This document shows positions 32,635-43,058 of a stretch of DNA of 64,000 nucleotides, piece by piece; the stretch's first letter is position 1, and every line of letters starts with the position of its first letter. Made by a program: the position numbers and the translations under genes. The DNA comes from Methanobrevibacter millerae. GTDB lineage: Archaea; Methanobacteriota; Methanobacteria; Methanobacteriales; Methanobacteriaceae. The notes beneath the pieces were generated by a model. The model worked only from the letters and a program-made list of their open reading frames with translations, was not told the DNA's origin and did not search any database. The DNA lies in NCBI RefSeq assembly GCF_001477655.1, contig NZ_CP011266.1:1534001-1598000 (forward strand). Direction: 5' to 3'.

Positions 32635-32672
32635 GTAAATCAATTAGATTTACCATGATTAAAAACAATCAT
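32635..32672 (-). promoter_or_regulatory. Tandem hairpins upstream of rpl37Ae
   Basis: Two adjacent perfect inverted repeats lie 39-76 bases upstream of the L37Ae ATG: GTAAATC-AATTA-GATTTAC (32635-32653) and ATGATT-AAAAAC-AATCAT (32655-32672). They could be a regulatory leader or operators; no homologous leader is known to me. Confidence 0.35.
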
Positions 32673-32781
32673 AAAATTATCTAATGTAATAATATTGTAT
32701 CACATCATATTTAAAGTTAATGGAAAATTTAAGAAAATAATAGTATTTTCTCAAGATACCATCAAATTTAGACCTCTTATC

Positions 32782-34263
32782 TTAATCGAAAGTGTGATAA
32801 TTAGGACTTTCATTAGTGATTAACAAATCATGAGGATGTGACTCTTTAATACCACTACTAGTAATTCTTACGAATTGAGCTTTTTTCTGCATGTCAGCAA
32901 TATCTTTAGCTCCACAGTAACCCATTGAAGATTTTAAACCACCAACTAATTGGAATAAAATTTCACTTACTGTTCCTTTGTATGGTACTGCACCTTCAAT
33001 TCCTTCAGGGACATACTTGGTGTGGTTCATTTTACTTTTAGAACCTTGGAAGTATCTATCAGCACCGCCGTCATATTCACTGGTCATAGCACCCATGGAT
33101 CCCATTCCACGGTATTTTTTGTATTGTTTTCCATTCATAACAACAACATCACCAGGAGCTTCATAAGATGCTGCAAGCAAATTACCTAACATTACTGCAT
33201 CCGCACCTGCACCGATAGCTTTTGCAATGTCACCTGAGTATCTGATACCACCGTCAGCAATAACAGGAATTCCAGCGTCAGCTGCTACATCAGCAACATC
33301 TGAAATCGCAGTAAGTTGTGGTACACCAACACCAGCCACAATACGAGTAGTACACATTGAACCTGGACCGATACCAACTTTTAGAGCATCTACACCCATA
33401 GCGATCAAGTCTTCAGCAGCTTCTGCAGTTGCAATATTTCCAACACATAACTCCGCATCAATATTGTCCTTTATGGTTTCAGTAAACTTAACAACATTCA
33501 TGTTATGTGCATGAGCACAGTCGATTGAAATAATATCTGCACCAGCTTCATCCAAAGCCATTGCTCTTTCCAAATCAAACGGACCTGATGCGGCTGCAAC
33601 CAAATAGTTTCCATTTTTGTCACGTGCAGCATTAGGATATTGAGCTTGGTTTAAAATATCTTTAATAGTGATAATACCAACCAATTTGCCATCATGAAGA
33701 ACAGGTAATCTTTCTACCTTATTTTCATAAGCAATATTCAATGCTTCTTCAGCAGTAATTGGCTCTTCGACAGTAACAACATCGGAAGTCATTATATCTT
33801 TGACTGTCTTATTTGGTTCTGATTTTAAAACTGGTCTAATATCCCTTTTGGATATAATACCAATAATTTCATCACCATCAACAACAGGAAGACCACTGAT
33901 TAATTCATCCTGCATTTTAGATTGAACATCCAAAATAGTTGAATCAGGAGTGATTGTTACAACATCACGAATAGTCAAGTCTTCAGCAGATTTAACCTTT
34001 TTAACTTCCTCAACCTGTCTTTCTAAAGAGATATTCCTGTGTATTACTCCAATACCACCTTCCTGTGCCATAGCTATAGCAAGTTCTGCTTCAGTAACAG
34101 TATCCATAGCAGCACTCAAAATTGGAATATTTAATTTAATACCTTTAGATAATTCAATTTTAGTATCAATATCTTTTGGTTCAACATAACTCGCATTAGG
34201 AGTAAGTAAAAAATCATCAAAAGTATAAGACATTCTTGCTTCTTGAACTTTTTTAGAATACAT
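32782..34263 (-). CDS. guaB: IMP dehydrogenase
   Basis: A 493-residue NAD-dependent enzyme converting IMP to XMP, the first step to GMP. It has the TIM barrel with an inserted CBS pair (about residues 95-210, [22 protein letters not shown]-like units), catalytic Cys in [15 protein letters not shown], and the flap region GADRYFQ. mfnB follows upstream by 14 bases on the same strand, suggesting cotranscription. Confidence 0.95.
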   Translation of the reverse strand: MYSKKVQEARMSYTFDDFLLTPNASYVEPKDIDTKIELSKGIKLNIPILSAAMDTVTEAELAIAMAQEGGIGVIHRNISLERQVEEVKKVKSAEDLTIRDVVTITPDSTILDVQSKMQDELISGLPVVDGDEIIGIISKRDIRPVLKSEPNKTVKDIMTSDVVTVEEPITAEEALNIAYENKVERLPVLHDGKLVGIITIKDILNQAQYPNAARDKNGNYLVAAASGPFDLERAMALDEAGADIISIDCAHAHNMNVVKFTETIKDNIDAELCVGNIATAEAAEDLIAMGVDALKVGIGPGSMCTTRIVAGVGVPQLTAISDVADVAADAGIPVIADGGIRYSGDIAKAIGAGADAVMLGNLLAASYEAPGDVVVMNGKQYKKYRGMGSMGAMTSEYDGGADRYFQGSKSKMNHTKYVPEGIEGAVPYKGTVSEILFQLVGGLKSSMGYCGAKDIADMQKKAQFVRITSSGIKESHPHDLLITNESPNYHTFD

Positions 34264-34277
34264 TAAAAAACACCTAC

Positions 34278-34991
34278 TTAAAATGAATCACATAATTCTT
34301 TTAACTCAGCTACAGCAGTATGATGTATTTTACCAGTGTTACGGTCACCGCCAACACAGGCAGCGCCTCTGATACCAACTACATCACAACCAATATCATG
34401 TAATGGTTTTAATTGATCTTTTTTAACAGAACCTGCGAGAGCAGTTTTTAAATTATAACTATGAGCTTCTTCAACAAATTCAGTTAGTTTATCAATATCC
34501 AAATAATCAAATAAAGTATGACCATCCTTTACAGCAGTATCTAACATTGCCAAATCACAGTTTGCATCACGAGCTACTTTCGGAATTTCCATAGGATCAA
34601 CAGCACCAACACGATGAGCATCAGCATATCCAGCAGCCACAACAATAGTGTCTGGACTTACGTCTTTAACAGTTTTAGATACATTTTTCATAACTTCAAC
34701 AGCTTCGTCGTAGTTTTTGGTTCCGTATAATCCTACTTTGATATAATCTGCTCCTGAAACATGAGCTCCCATTGCCGCAAGAGAAACAGTACCTGGTTTG
34801 TAAGGCACATCTCCTAAAGTAGCACTAACTAATTTATCTTCAGGAGTTAATTCCCTAATCTCTTTAATAACCCAAGGGAAATTAGCACCTAAAGATCCTT
34901 CTTTAGGATTTTTAACATCAACAATATCCGCTCCACCTTTAATAGATTCAAGAGCTTCTTCATGGTTTATAGGACTAATTAATAGAAGCAT
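34278..34991 (-). CDS. mfnB: (5-formylfuran-3-yl)methyl phosphate synthase
   Basis: A 237-residue TIM-barrel enzyme (formerly DUF556) that condenses two glyceraldehyde-3-phosphate molecules to 4-(hydroxymethyl)-2-furancarboxaldehyde phosphate in methanofuran synthesis. Conserved segments include [22 protein letters not shown] with the likely Schiff-base lysine, and LAGSVKKDQ and [18 protein letters not shown] methanogen hallmark gene. Confidence 0.94.
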   Translation of the reverse strand: MLLLISPINHEEALESIKGGADIVDVKNPKEGSLGANFPWVIKEIRELTPEDKLVSATLGDVPYKPGTVSLAAMGAHVSGADYIKVGLYGTKNYDEAVEVMKNVSKTVKDVSPDTIVVAAGYADAHRVGAVDPMEIPKVARDANCDLAMLDTAVKDGHTLFDYLDIDKLTEFVEEAHSYNLKTALAGSVKKDQLKPLHDIGCDVVGIRGAACVGGDRNTGKIHHTAVAELKELCDSF

Positions 34992-35097
34992 GTATTTCCT
35001 CCGTTTATAATAATAAAATATTAAAATATAATATATTTATATTTAGTATTCCTTCTTTATAAGTATATGCTTTGAAGATAGAAAAAAATAGTAAAAA

Positions 35098-36300
35098 TCA
35101 GTATGGTGAATCGTTATTACTTACATTATCCTTGATTTTGCCATGTACTTTAGGATAAAAACCAACTTCCGAAGATAATTTTCTCATATTTTCAATTATT
35201 TCATTTGTTGGAATGGCTACAGGACAATTTAGAGTGCATAATCCACATAAGGTGCACATGTAAAGGCCTGATTCATAGCATGTCTCATCATCTTCAATGA
35301 ATTTGGACATTGCAACACCACGACCTCCCAAATAATTATTAAAACCGAATTCATTGCCGACAGCATTATAAACAGGACAATGCACAACACAGTTTCCACA
35401 GCCGATACACCAAAGACACTCTTCACTGGCTGAACTTCTTCCATTATCCAAAAATATTACAACTACCCTTTCAGCACCATACATATTCTTTAGAAGTTTT
35501 TTTTCGATGTCTGCGGTTTTTGACGGTCCGGAAATTACATTCATATATGATGTCACATAGTTTCCTGTTGCATAAACAGTTTCAAGTTTTGCAACAGAAA
35601 TTGCGTCTTCCAATGTAGGTACAATTTTATCGATTCCAGCCACAATTATATGCAAGTCTTTTAGTGAAACCAGTGAAATATTACCCTCATTGTGAACCAT
35701 TACGCATGACCCTTCTTCGGATGCTATTGCATTAGCACCAGATATACCTACACTTGCATTTTCCAGGCGATTTAATACATCACTTCTGACAAGTTCCATA
35801 ATTTCACGAGGAATTGGATTGACATTGCTGTCAAGGGAATCATTGACAATATTTGTTATTTCAGACACATTCAAATGAGAAGCAGGACCTGTTGGATGGA
35901 CTGGCTTATTATCCGTTTTTTTAAGCTGCAATATTCTGTCACCCAAATCCGTTTCAACAACATCCCATTTTTTATTAGCCAACTCATCCTTAAGATTAAT
36001 TTCACCTAATGTGTTTGACTTAGCTTTGGCAATTACCTTATTGTCATAGCAATCAATTAAATCAAAAATAATATTTATGGCATCTTCCTTGGTTTCAGCA
36101 AACTCTACATCAATGCCATTGCGTTTGAATGATTCAATGGCATGGCTGTATAATTCTTTAGAATTTTCAATAGAATATTTTTTAATTTCACGAACCCTCT
36201 TTTCCAATCTTTTTACCTGAGGAGAATCCTTAATTTCAGATGATCTTGACTTTACTGTATTGAATGACATTCTCATGGTTTCAAGTTCACTGCTCTTCAT
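35098..36300 (-). CDS. LutB-like LUD-domain iron-sulfur protein
   Basis: About 400 residues. An N-terminal LUD domain (ENSKELYSHAIESFKRNGIDV, GISGANAIASEEGS) is followed by two [4Fe-4S] motifs, CLWCIGCGNCVVHCPVYN and CTLCGLCTLNCPVAIP. The ATG at 36300 has GGTGAT 9 bases upstream. It resembles the LutB subunit of lactate oxidation and HdrC-like electron carriers. No LutC is present. Its start overlaps the CCG-domain gene by 14 bases, so they likely form a complex. Confidence 0.85.
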   Translation of the reverse strand: MKSSELETMRMSFNTVKSRSSEIKDSPQVKRLEKRVREIKKYSIENSKELYSHAIESFKRNGIDVEFAETKEDAINIIFDLIDCYDNKVIAKAKSNTLGEINLKDELANKKWDVVETDLGDRILQLKKTDNKPVHPTGPASHLNVSEITNIVNDSLDSNVNPIPREIMELVRSDVLNRLENASVGISGANAIASEEGSCVMVHNEGNISLVSLKDLHIIVAGIDKIVPTLEDAISVAKLETVYATGNYVTSYMNVISGPSKTADIEKKLLKNMYGAERVVVIFLDNGRSSASEECLWCIGCGNCVVHCPVYNAVGNEFGFNNYLGGRGVAMSKFIEDDETCYESGLYMCTLCGLCTLNCPVAIPTNEIIENMRKLSSEVGFYPKVHGKIKDNVSNNDSPY

Positions 36301-36958
36301 TAATATCACCATATCTTACTAAAAATTCTGTCAAGTCAAACACATCAATACCATGATCTTTTAAGTTAAGCTTGCAAAAGGGACACGGTGTGACCAATAA
36401 GTCCGCATCAGTATCAATAGCCTGTTTTATACGTGAATCAGCCATTTGAGATGCAATTTCAGGATAAGCAGATTTTACTCCACCACCAGCACCACAGCAA
36501 ATGCTATTTTCACGAACATTTTCCATTTCAACCATATTCGCAACATTTGAAATGACATTTCTAGGCTCATCAAATACATCGCAATGACGTCCCAAATGAC
36601 AGGAATCATGATAGGTAACTTTTAAATCATGTTTTTTGAAATTCAATTTTCCCTCATCAATCAACTGATTTAAAAATTGTGAAATATGAATAACATCAAG
36701 GCCTTCATAATCATCTTTTAACGTCTTATAACATCCAGCACATGAAGTTAATATGAGTTCTCCACTTAAAACTTCACTATTTTTTTGAATCTGTTTTTGA
36801 GCTTCATCGACAAAACCTGTTCTCAACAATACAGACCCACAGCATTTTTCATCATCCAAAACTCTATAGTCCACACCTGCCAAATCCAATAACATTTCTG
36901 TTGCATCTTTTATGGAAGTTTCCTTTTCACGTGCAGTGCAACCTCTAAAGTATATCAT
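36287..36958 (-). CDS. Two-CCG-domain protein, LutA/HdrB/GlpC-like
   Basis: About 223 residues with paired cysteine-rich CCG domains: CTARE...EKCCGSVLLRTG...SCAGCYKTLK and YHDSCHLGRH...ENSICCGAGGG...TPCPFCKLNL. Such domains hold unusual [4Fe-4S] clusters for disulfide or lactate chemistry in HdrB and LutA. The ATG at 36958, giving MIYFRGCTARE, is chosen because GAGGAAG precedes it. Partner of the LutB-like protein; substrate unknown. Confidence 0.85.
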   Translation of the reverse strand: MIYFRGCTAREKETSIKDATEMLLDLAGVDYRVLDDEKCCGSVLLRTGFVDEAQKQIQKNSEVLSGELILTSCAGCYKTLKDDYEGLDVIHISQFLNQLIDEGKLNFKKHDLKVTYHDSCHLGRHCDVFDEPRNVISNVANMVEMENVRENSICCGAGGGVKSAYPEIASQMADSRIKQAIDTDADLLVTPCPFCKLNLKDHGIDVFDLTEFLVRYGDINEEQ

Positions 36959-36962
36959 AGAC

Positions 36963-37310
36963 TTATTCTTCCTCATCATCCACGTTTATTTCGTTGTTAA
37001 GTGCAACTTCCTTAACAAGAGTATTTAAATTATTTTGCATTTTATCAACAATGAAATATAACTTTAAAATGGTATAGAACAAAATTACAAATACTAATAT
37101 AATGATAAAGTCCAAACCACGAGTTATACCGAATAATCGTGCAAATGTAATACTGATATCTGGAAAAATTGCAAATAAACTAACAACAATCCAGAATATA
37201 GACCATAAAACAACAGTTGCAAATGAATTTTTTCCCTTCAAATATCTTGTAATAAACCATATGATAGCAATTACAGAAATTATAGGAAATATTAAAGCAT
37301 ATAAATACAT
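36963..37310 (-). CDS. DUF2304 family membrane protein
   Basis: A 115-residue membrane protein with three hydrophobic helices and a Glu/Asp-rich tail ending in DDEEE. DUF2304 proteins commonly follow GT2 dolichol-phosphate-mannose-synthase-like glycosyltransferases, as here (9-base gap), and probably anchor or assist them. Confidence 0.8.
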   Translation of the reverse strand: MYLYALIFPIISVIAIIWFITRYLKGKNSFATVVLWSIFWIVVSLFAIFPDISITFARLFGITRGLDFIIILVFVILFYTILKLYFIVDKMQNNLNTLVKEVALNNEINVDDEEE

Positions 37311-37319
37311 ATTTTCACC

Positions 37320-38024
37320 TTAAAATTGATGTTTAATCATTTGGAACAAAATTTTAAGTGCAACAGTCACATTTGTTCCTTTAGCTTGAGTTTCAGGAGT
37401 ATAAATTGTTTGAATTGGGACTTCTGCAAAAGGAATATTATTGTCATTGACTTCACGTATGAATTCAGAAGAAATGAGATATCCTACAGCATTGATAGAA
37501 ATCTTATCCAACGCATCAACGGTTATGGCTCTAAAACCCGTTTGAGAATCACTTACGTCCACCCTATAAAATATCTTTGTTAAAAAATTCATGACGGAAT
37601 TTGCAAAGCTTCTGGTTTTTGGCATATCCTCAAAAGGTCTTACACCAATTACTGCTTCAGCTTCACCAGTAACCAATGGTTTTATCATTTCATCCAAGTC
37701 ATCAGCTGAATGCTGCCCATCAGAATCCATACTGACAACATATTTTGGGTTGAATCTTAAAACAGCTTCAAAACCTGTTTGGGTAGCTATACCAACTCCC
37801 CTATTAATCATCAGAGAAAAAATATGTATCTTATCAGGAAATTCTTTTTTTACCTGTTTAACAACTTCCAAAGTATTGTCTGATGAACCGTCATTTACAA
37901 TGACCATATTATAACCTTTACTGGCTATATCCACTATAACCGGCCTGATTCTTGTAGCTTCATTATATGCTGGAAGAACCACATACGTTGCATTTTTATC
38001 TTCCTCAGTTATTTCATGTCCCAT
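37320..38024 (-). CDS. Family 2 glycosyltransferase, DPM1-like
   Basis: A 234-residue GT-A enzyme: TYVVLPAYNEATRIRPVI, VIVNDGSSDNTLEVV, and the DXD-type SMDSDGQHSADDL, then SDSQTGFRAI. It probably transfers a sugar from a nucleotide sugar to a polyprenyl phosphate at the cytoplasmic membrane face. It pairs with the DUF2304 membrane protein. GGTGGAT precedes the ATG. Confidence 0.9.
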   Translation of the reverse strand: MGHEITEEDKNATYVVLPAYNEATRIRPVIVDIASKGYNMVIVNDGSSDNTLEVVKQVKKEFPDKIHIFSLMINRGVGIATQTGFEAVLRFNPKYVVSMDSDGQHSADDLDEMIKPLVTGEAEAVIGVRPFEDMPKTRSFANSVMNFLTKIFYRVDVSDSQTGFRAITVDALDKISINAVGYLISSEFIREVNDNNIPFAEVPIQTIYTPETQAKGTNVTVALKILFQMIKHQF

Positions 38025-38032
38025 ATATCCAC

Positions 38033-38557
<525 letters not shown>

Positions 38558-38565
38558 TTAAAAAT

Positions 38566-38583
38566 TATTACTGCAAGTAATAC
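38566..38583 (-). terminator. Hairpin after the cobalt transporter operon
   Basis: TATTAC and GTAATA form a 6-bp stem around a 5-base TGCAA/TTGCA loop, followed on the minus strand by ATTTTTAATA. It lies downstream of cbiO and upstream of ribC, so it may end the cbiMNQO transcript. Confidence 0.5.
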
Positions 38584-38626
38584 TTTTAAAATAAGATTTA
38601 TTATAAAAATTAGTGAATAAAAAAAA

Positions 38627-39460
38627 TTAGTTTTTGTTAACAAGTTTCAAAAACTTCTCCTTTGCTTCTTCAACAGTCAATGGATAGTCATTATCCATAT
38701 CAAATCCTTCAGCTTCAATCTGTTGAAATAACTCAGTAACAATAGGAATTTTTAAATTAGCACTTTCAAGTATATCTGGCCGAGAAAATATATCCTTAGG
38801 AGTTCCTTCAGCAATTAATTCACCCCCAACCAATACAAAAACCCTATTTGCATAATCAGGGACCAAATCAACTTCATGAGTTGAAATAACAATAGTAATT
38901 CCTTCATCATTTAGTTCTTTAAGCAATTTAACTAAATTAGTAACACCCTGAGGATCCAAACCTGCAGTAGGTTCATCCAAAACCATAATTTCAGGCTTCA
39001 TTGCTAAAATTCCAGCTATAGCAACTCTTTTCTTTTGACCACCACTTAAATGATGAGGAGCCGTTTTTTCAAAACCAGACATTCCGACACGATCTAGAGC
39101 TTCTTCTACCCTATCCTGTACTTCTTCCATAGATAATCCTAAATTCAATGGCCCAAAAGCAACATCTTCCTCTACAGTTGGAGCGAAAATCTGGTCATCA
39201 GGATTTTGAAATACAATTCCAACCTTTTGTCTGAATTTTAGTAATGATTTCTTATCGTACTTTAGTTCTTCTCCATCAATGAAAACTTTTCCTTCATCAG
39301 GCTCATAAATTCCATTCAAATGAAGAAACAATGTAGATTTACCTGCACCATTTTTACCTAAAAGAGCAACCATTTCTCCTTTTTCAATTTTTAAGCTAAC
39401 TCCTTTTAAAGCCTGATAATCATTATTATAAGAATATTTAATATCCCTAACTTCTAACAT
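38627..39460 (-). CDS. cbiO: Cobalt ECF transporter ATP-binding protein
   Basis: A 277-residue ABC ATPase: Walker A GKNGAGKST (about 36-44), Q-loop VFQNPDDQIFAPTV, signature LSGGQKKRVAIAG, Walker B IMVLDEPTAGLDP. It energises the CbiMNQ transporter. Start is 2 bases after the cbiQ stop. Confidence 0.95.
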   Translation of the reverse strand: MLEVRDIKYSYNNDYQALKGVSLKIEKGEMVALLGKNGAGKSTLFLHLNGIYEPDEGKVFIDGEELKYDKKSLLKFRQKVGIVFQNPDDQIFAPTVEEDVAFGPLNLGLSMEEVQDRVEEALDRVGMSGFEKTAPHHLSGGQKKRVAIAGILAMKPEIMVLDEPTAGLDPQGVTNLVKLLKELNDEGITIVISTHEVDLVPDYANRVFVLVGGELIAEGTPKDIFSRPDILESANLKIPIVTELFQQIEAEGFDMDNDYPLTVEEAKEKFLKLVNKN

Positions 39461-39462
39461 TA

Positions 39463-40158
39463 TTAATCACTCCTTTTTTTAGGTTTGTAAATTGGAAGTT
39501 CACCAGTGTATCCTCTGGAATCAAGTGAATGCTGTAAAGTTTCACTTTTATCAAGAGACCTTAAAAATATTGTACTTGCAAGGGCACCTAAAGATTTGAA
39601 TGAATTGAAATATGAATGATATCCCAATCTGGTTTCCTGTGCTTTTTGCATCGTGTCAATCTCATTTAAGAAAATGAATATTGAATTATACATTAATAAT
39701 GCAATTTCAATGAAAATCCTTGGAACTTTTAAGGTTGACAAACAGTTTAATATCTTTGCAATAGGTGTTGTAAGAGCTAAAAAACCCAATGAAGGTAAAC
39801 AACCGACAACTCTAAAAAATGTGTAAACACCGTAGTGCAGGGAATCTGTTGTTACTACAATTCCAAATATTCCAGTTTCAAAAATAACTTCCCCTTTACC
39901 AAAGAAGAAGATTAAAAATAAACATGTAATTATAACAAAAGCCATAGGTATTGAAAGAAATTTTAAATAAGATCTAAAACTGATTTTTGCAAAACCTAAA
40001 ATAACTATTGACATTATCACAAATATTGTTATATCAAAATATAGATTATCTAAAGCTAAAGTTAATATCAACAAAAAAATTGTCAAAAATAACTTAAAAT
40101 AAGGATTTGTTTCCGTTAAAGCATTATGATGTGCAATATAATCCATATCAAATTTCAT
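39463..40158 (-). CDS. cbiQ: Cobalt ECF transporter T component
   Basis: A 231-residue membrane protein with about five TM helices and the coupling-helix region MQKAQETRLGYHSYFNSFK followed by SLDKSETLQHSLDSRGY, which hold the two Ala-Arg-Gly-like motifs contacting the ATPase. It transmits ATP hydrolysis to the CbiM substrate-binding unit. Confidence 0.93.
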   Translation of the reverse strand: MKFDMDYIAHHNALTETNPYFKLFLTIFLLILTLALDNLYFDITIFVIMSIVILGFAKISFRSYLKFLSIPMAFVIITCLFLIFFFGKGEVIFETGIFGIVVTTDSLHYGVYTFFRVVGCLPSLGFLALTTPIAKILNCLSTLKVPRIFIEIALLMYNSIFIFLNEIDTMQKAQETRLGYHSYFNSFKSLGALASTIFLRSLDKSETLQHSLDSRGYTGELPIYKPKKRSD

Positions 40159-40193
40159 ATAATCACTAAAAATTAAAAAAAATAGAAAAAGAA

Positions 40194-40487
40194 TTATTCT
40201 TCTTCTTTAGATGATTGTCCTCTCCATAAACCAAAGAAGTAACCAATAATGATTGCTCCAATAGCTGCTTGAAGAGCAAATATTAAACTTTCAATTTCTC
40301 CACTTGGTGGTTCCCAAATTGATTTATACCAAGGTTCAAAACCTGTTTTTTCTACAGCCTGACCAGCAGCATCATCTGATCCACCAAAGTATCCATCATC
40401 CTCACCATGACCACTATACATTATTAATGGTGCTATGAATATAATTATACAAATAACACCTAATAAAATTAAAGTATTTCTGTTCAT
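40194..40487 (-). CDS. cbiN: Cobalt transport accessory protein CbiN
   Basis: A 97-residue protein with two TM helices (about 5-24 and 67-87) and an outside loop containing GHGEDDGYFGGSDDAAG and FEPWYKSIWEPPSGEIE, typical of CbiN. It helps load Co2+ into CbiM. It begins 8 bases after cbiM. Confidence 0.92.
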   Translation of the reverse strand: MNRNTLILLGVICIIIFIAPLIMYSGHGEDDGYFGGSDDAAGQAVEKTGFEPWYKSIWEPPSGEIESLIFALQAAIGAIIIGYFFGLWRGQSSKEEE

Positions 40488-40495
40488 AATATCAC

Positions 40496-41161
40496 CTATG
40501 ATTCATTTGGAGCTAAAGCATCGAGTTTAGCTAATAATTTTGGTTTGTATGCTTTTAATCTATCCCAAATAATTACAGTCAAAATACCTTCACCAACAGC
40601 TAATGGAATTTGTGTTACAGCAAAGATTATTAAGAAATTGGTTAATGCTGTACCAAAGTTAGGAGATGGGAAAGCTAAAGCTAATTGGAATGAAGTAGCA
40701 ACATAAGTTAATAAGTCTCCTAAGAATGCTGCAAAGAAAATTGCAATAGTAGAAGAGATATTTGCTTTTGTTAAAGCTTTATATACAATCCAAGCAATAA
40801 ATGGACCAACAATACCCATTGAGAAAATGTTTGCACCCAAAGTGGTTAATCCACCGTGAGCAAGCAAAATAGCTTGGAAAAGAAGTACTATAGTTGCTAA
40901 AACTGCGGTCACTGCAGGACCGAACAATGCTGCACCTAATCCGTTACCACAAGGGTGAGAACAGCTTCCAGTAACAGAAGGTAATTTCAAAGATGATAAT
41001 ACAAACATGAATGCTCCACTAACAGCAATTAATGCCTTAGATTCTGGAGTTTCATCTACTATTTTTTTAATTTGATATATACCGAATGCTACAACGATGA
41101 TTGATATGACAAACCATATAATACACCAGAACAATGGTAAATATCCTTCCATAATATGCAT
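40496..41161 (-). CDS. cbiM: Cobalt ECF transporter substrate-binding protein
   Basis: About 221 residues, six to seven TM helices. The ATG at 41161 is chosen because AGAGG lies 9 bases upstream and because it gives MHIMEGYLP: in this family His2 at the extreme N-terminus coordinates the metal. [18 protein letters not shown] is the conserved inner metal motif. Imports Co2+ for corrinoids (or Ni2+ if the specificity has shifted; CbiN favours cobalt). Confidence 0.94.
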   Translation of the reverse strand: MHIMEGYLPLFWCIIWFVISIIVVAFGIYQIKKIVDETPESKALIAVSGAFMFVLSSLKLPSVTGSCSHPCGNGLGAALFGPAVTAVLATIVLLFQAILLAHGGLTTLGANIFSMGIVGPFIAWIVYKALTKANISSTIAIFFAAFLGDLLTYVATSFQLALAFPSPNFGTALTNFLIIFAVTQIPLAVGEGILTVIIWDRLKAYKPKLLAKLDALAPNES

Positions 41162-41188
41162 GATAAATTCCTCTCTCAATTTAATATC

Positions 41189-41210
41189 AAATTTAGGTAA
41201 ACTTAAATTT
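41189..41210. promoter_or_regulatory. Imperfect palindrome upstream of cbiM; rest of spacer featureless
   Basis: AAATTTAGGTA/AACTTAAATTT matches 9 of 11 positions as an inverted repeat, 28 bases upstream of the cbiM ATG. It could be an operator for a metal regulator. The rest of the spacer to pyrF (41211-41522) is AT-rich with several TATA-like stretches; I saw no gene or cobalamin riboswitch in it. Confidence 0.35.
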
Positions 41211-41522
41211 AAATATATTAATTACCATTTGACATGATTAGTTTTATTTTTATAATATATAAATCTAATTAAAAATTTATCAAGTATGATTTAATAAAAT
41301 GATTGATTATATCAAACACATTTTAAAAAACCATGAAAGTAAATCCCAATTATAAAATAAATATAATACAATTCTAATCATGAATAAAATACATCAATCC
41401 AATTGTAATTAAATTTAATACAACAGAAATTTTTAGTATGACTAAAAATAATTCAAATAAATAAATATCAAAACAGCTTTTGAGAAAAAAATAATTTAAG
41501 CAGTAACAACAAATATTCAACC

Positions 41523-42161
41523 ATGAACATTAAAAATAACCTAATTTTAGCATTAGATGTTGGAAGCGAATCAGAAGCAATAGACATTTGCGAAAAAGTA
41601 AAAGAAAGTATAGACACCATAAAAATTGGTTATCCTCTTGCACTTGCCGAAGGACTTGAAATAATCAAAAAATTAAAAGATAAATTTGGATTTAAAGTAA
41701 TATGTGACTTTAAAGTAGCAGATATTGATGCGACAAATGAAAAAATCTGTGAAGAAACATTCAAAGCAGGAGCAGATGCTATAATATGTCATGGCTTTGT
41801 AGGACCAGACAGTGTACAGGCCTGCCTTGATGTTGCAAACAAATATGAAAAAGAACTGTTTCTTTTAACTGAAATGTCACATCCAGGAGCTAAAAAATTC
41901 CTACAACCCGCAGCTGATGAAATAGCCAAAATGGGTATTAAAATGGGAATTACAAACTATGTTGCTCCTGCAACCCGTCTTGATCGTTTACAGGATATTA
42001 GAAATATTGTTGGTGAAGATGCATATATCATATCTCCAGGTGTTGGAAAGCAAGGTGGAGACGGCAAAAAAACATTAGAAATTTCAAATGCAATAATTGT
42101 TGGAAGAAGTATTTACGAAGCAGAAAATCCAAAAGAAGCATGTGAAAATTTACTAAAATAA
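41523..42161 (+). CDS. pyrF: Orotidine-5'-phosphate decarboxylase
   Basis: A 212-residue TIM-barrel enzyme making UMP. Catalytic DFKVADIDATN carries the K-D-x2-D pattern, with ALDVGSE at the N-terminus and GPGVGKQGG/ISPGVG and VGRSIY phosphate-binding segments at the end. One of the few plus-strand genes here. Confidence 0.95.
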   Translation: MNIKNNLILALDVGSESEAIDICEKVKESIDTIKIGYPLALAEGLEIIKKLKDKFGFKVICDFKVADIDATNEKICEETFKAGADAIICHGFVGPDSVQACLDVANKYEKELFLLTEMSHPGAKKFLQPAADEIAKMGIKMGITNYVAPATRLDRLQDIRNIVGEDAYIISPGVGKQGGDGKKTLEISNAIIVGRSIYEAENPKEACENLLK

Positions 42162-42256
42162 TGTTAAAATTAACTAAAAATATTTTAATTATTAAATACA
42201 TAAAACAATATGTTCTACTTATCATATGAACAAAAAAATAAAAAGGAGGATACAAC

Positions 42257-42502
42257 ATGGCGTCTAATGTAGGTAAATTAATTATGGAAACCATTTTAGG
42301 TTTAATTACTACCGCTTTTGCATTCGTAGCAGGTTTAGCATGGAACGAAGCTATTCAAGCATTAATTCAACAATTTGTCGGAACTGGAAGTGCTTTAACC
42401 AGCTTATTTACTTATGCAATTATCGTTACCGTTATTGCAGTCATTGTTACTGTAATCTTGGCAAGATTTGCTGCTAAAATGGGTATCGAATTAAACGAAT
42501 AG
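42257..42502 (+). CDS. DUF5654 family small membrane protein
   Basis: An 81-residue protein with two hydrophobic helices (about 8-28 and 47-70) around an AWNEAIQALIQQFVG segment, matching the archaeal DUF5654 family of unknown function. AAGGAGGAT precedes the ATG at ideal spacing, implying strong translation. Confidence 0.8.
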   Translation: MASNVGKLIMETILGLITTAFAFVAGLAWNEAIQALIQQFVGTGSALTSLFTYAIIVTVIAVIVTVILARFAAKMGIELNE

Positions 42503-42522
42503 AAAGGAAAATTTTTTCCTTT
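42503..42522. terminator. Bidirectional terminator between convergent genes
   Basis: AAAGGAAAA pairs with TTTTCCTTT, with T-runs on both strands, exactly between the DUF5654 stop and the stop of the opposing membrane-protein gene. Confidence 0.65.
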
Positions 42523-43050
42523 TTACTCTACTTTTTTAAATACAACACCAGCCATCATATATGAAACTTCAAATAAAATAAAGAATATAAACGTCCAGAA
42601 TGAAAAAGCACCACATAAAGCCAATATAAATATGACAACCTTCATTACAAACCTATACTCAAAAAACGATTGAATAAACTTATTTTCTGTATAATTATAT
42701 ATTAGTTCATGACCTATTTCATCACCTAAAGCTGCCAATATTAATATTAACAAAACAATAATGCTCAATTGGGGCATTCCACAGGTAAAACATATTGCAG
42801 CGAAAATTACAAATGTTACAACATGATGAAGACCATCAACTTTGAAAGCCAACAAATTTCCTATTGCAATGGCAATGAAAATATATGCAGCACCGACATC
42901 AGAAACTGATGCAATTGCACAGGCCAATCCACACAATACTCCGAAAAAAGTAGCTAAAATCAAATTATTATTTATATCATACTCATCATCTGACAATTTC
43001 ATGAAAAAACCAGATAGAATAAACAAAATAGCTAAATAAACATAATCCAT
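42523..43050 (-). CDS. Conserved hypothetical integral membrane protein
   Basis: A 175-residue protein with five or six TM helices (YVYLAILFILSGFFM, LILATFFGVLCGLACAIA, and others) and two conserved-looking polar spots, KVDGLHHVV and DEIGHELIYN. It begins 8 bases after deoxyhypusine synthase and is probably cotranscribed. Family not recognised. Confidence 0.7.
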   Translation of the reverse strand: MDYVYLAILFILSGFFMKLSDDEYDINNNLILATFFGVLCGLACAIASVSDVGAAYIFIAIAIGNLLAFKVDGLHHVVTFVIFAAICFTCGMPQLSIIVLLILILAALGDEIGHELIYNYTENKFIQSFFEYRFVMKVVIFILALCGAFSFWTFIFFILFEVSYMMAGVVFKKVE

Positions 43051-43058
43051 AGTAACAC

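Noticed and set aside
41300-41360. 18-codon plus-strand ORF before pyrF
   Set aside because: It has no ribosome site, no recognisable features and low-complexity surroundings.
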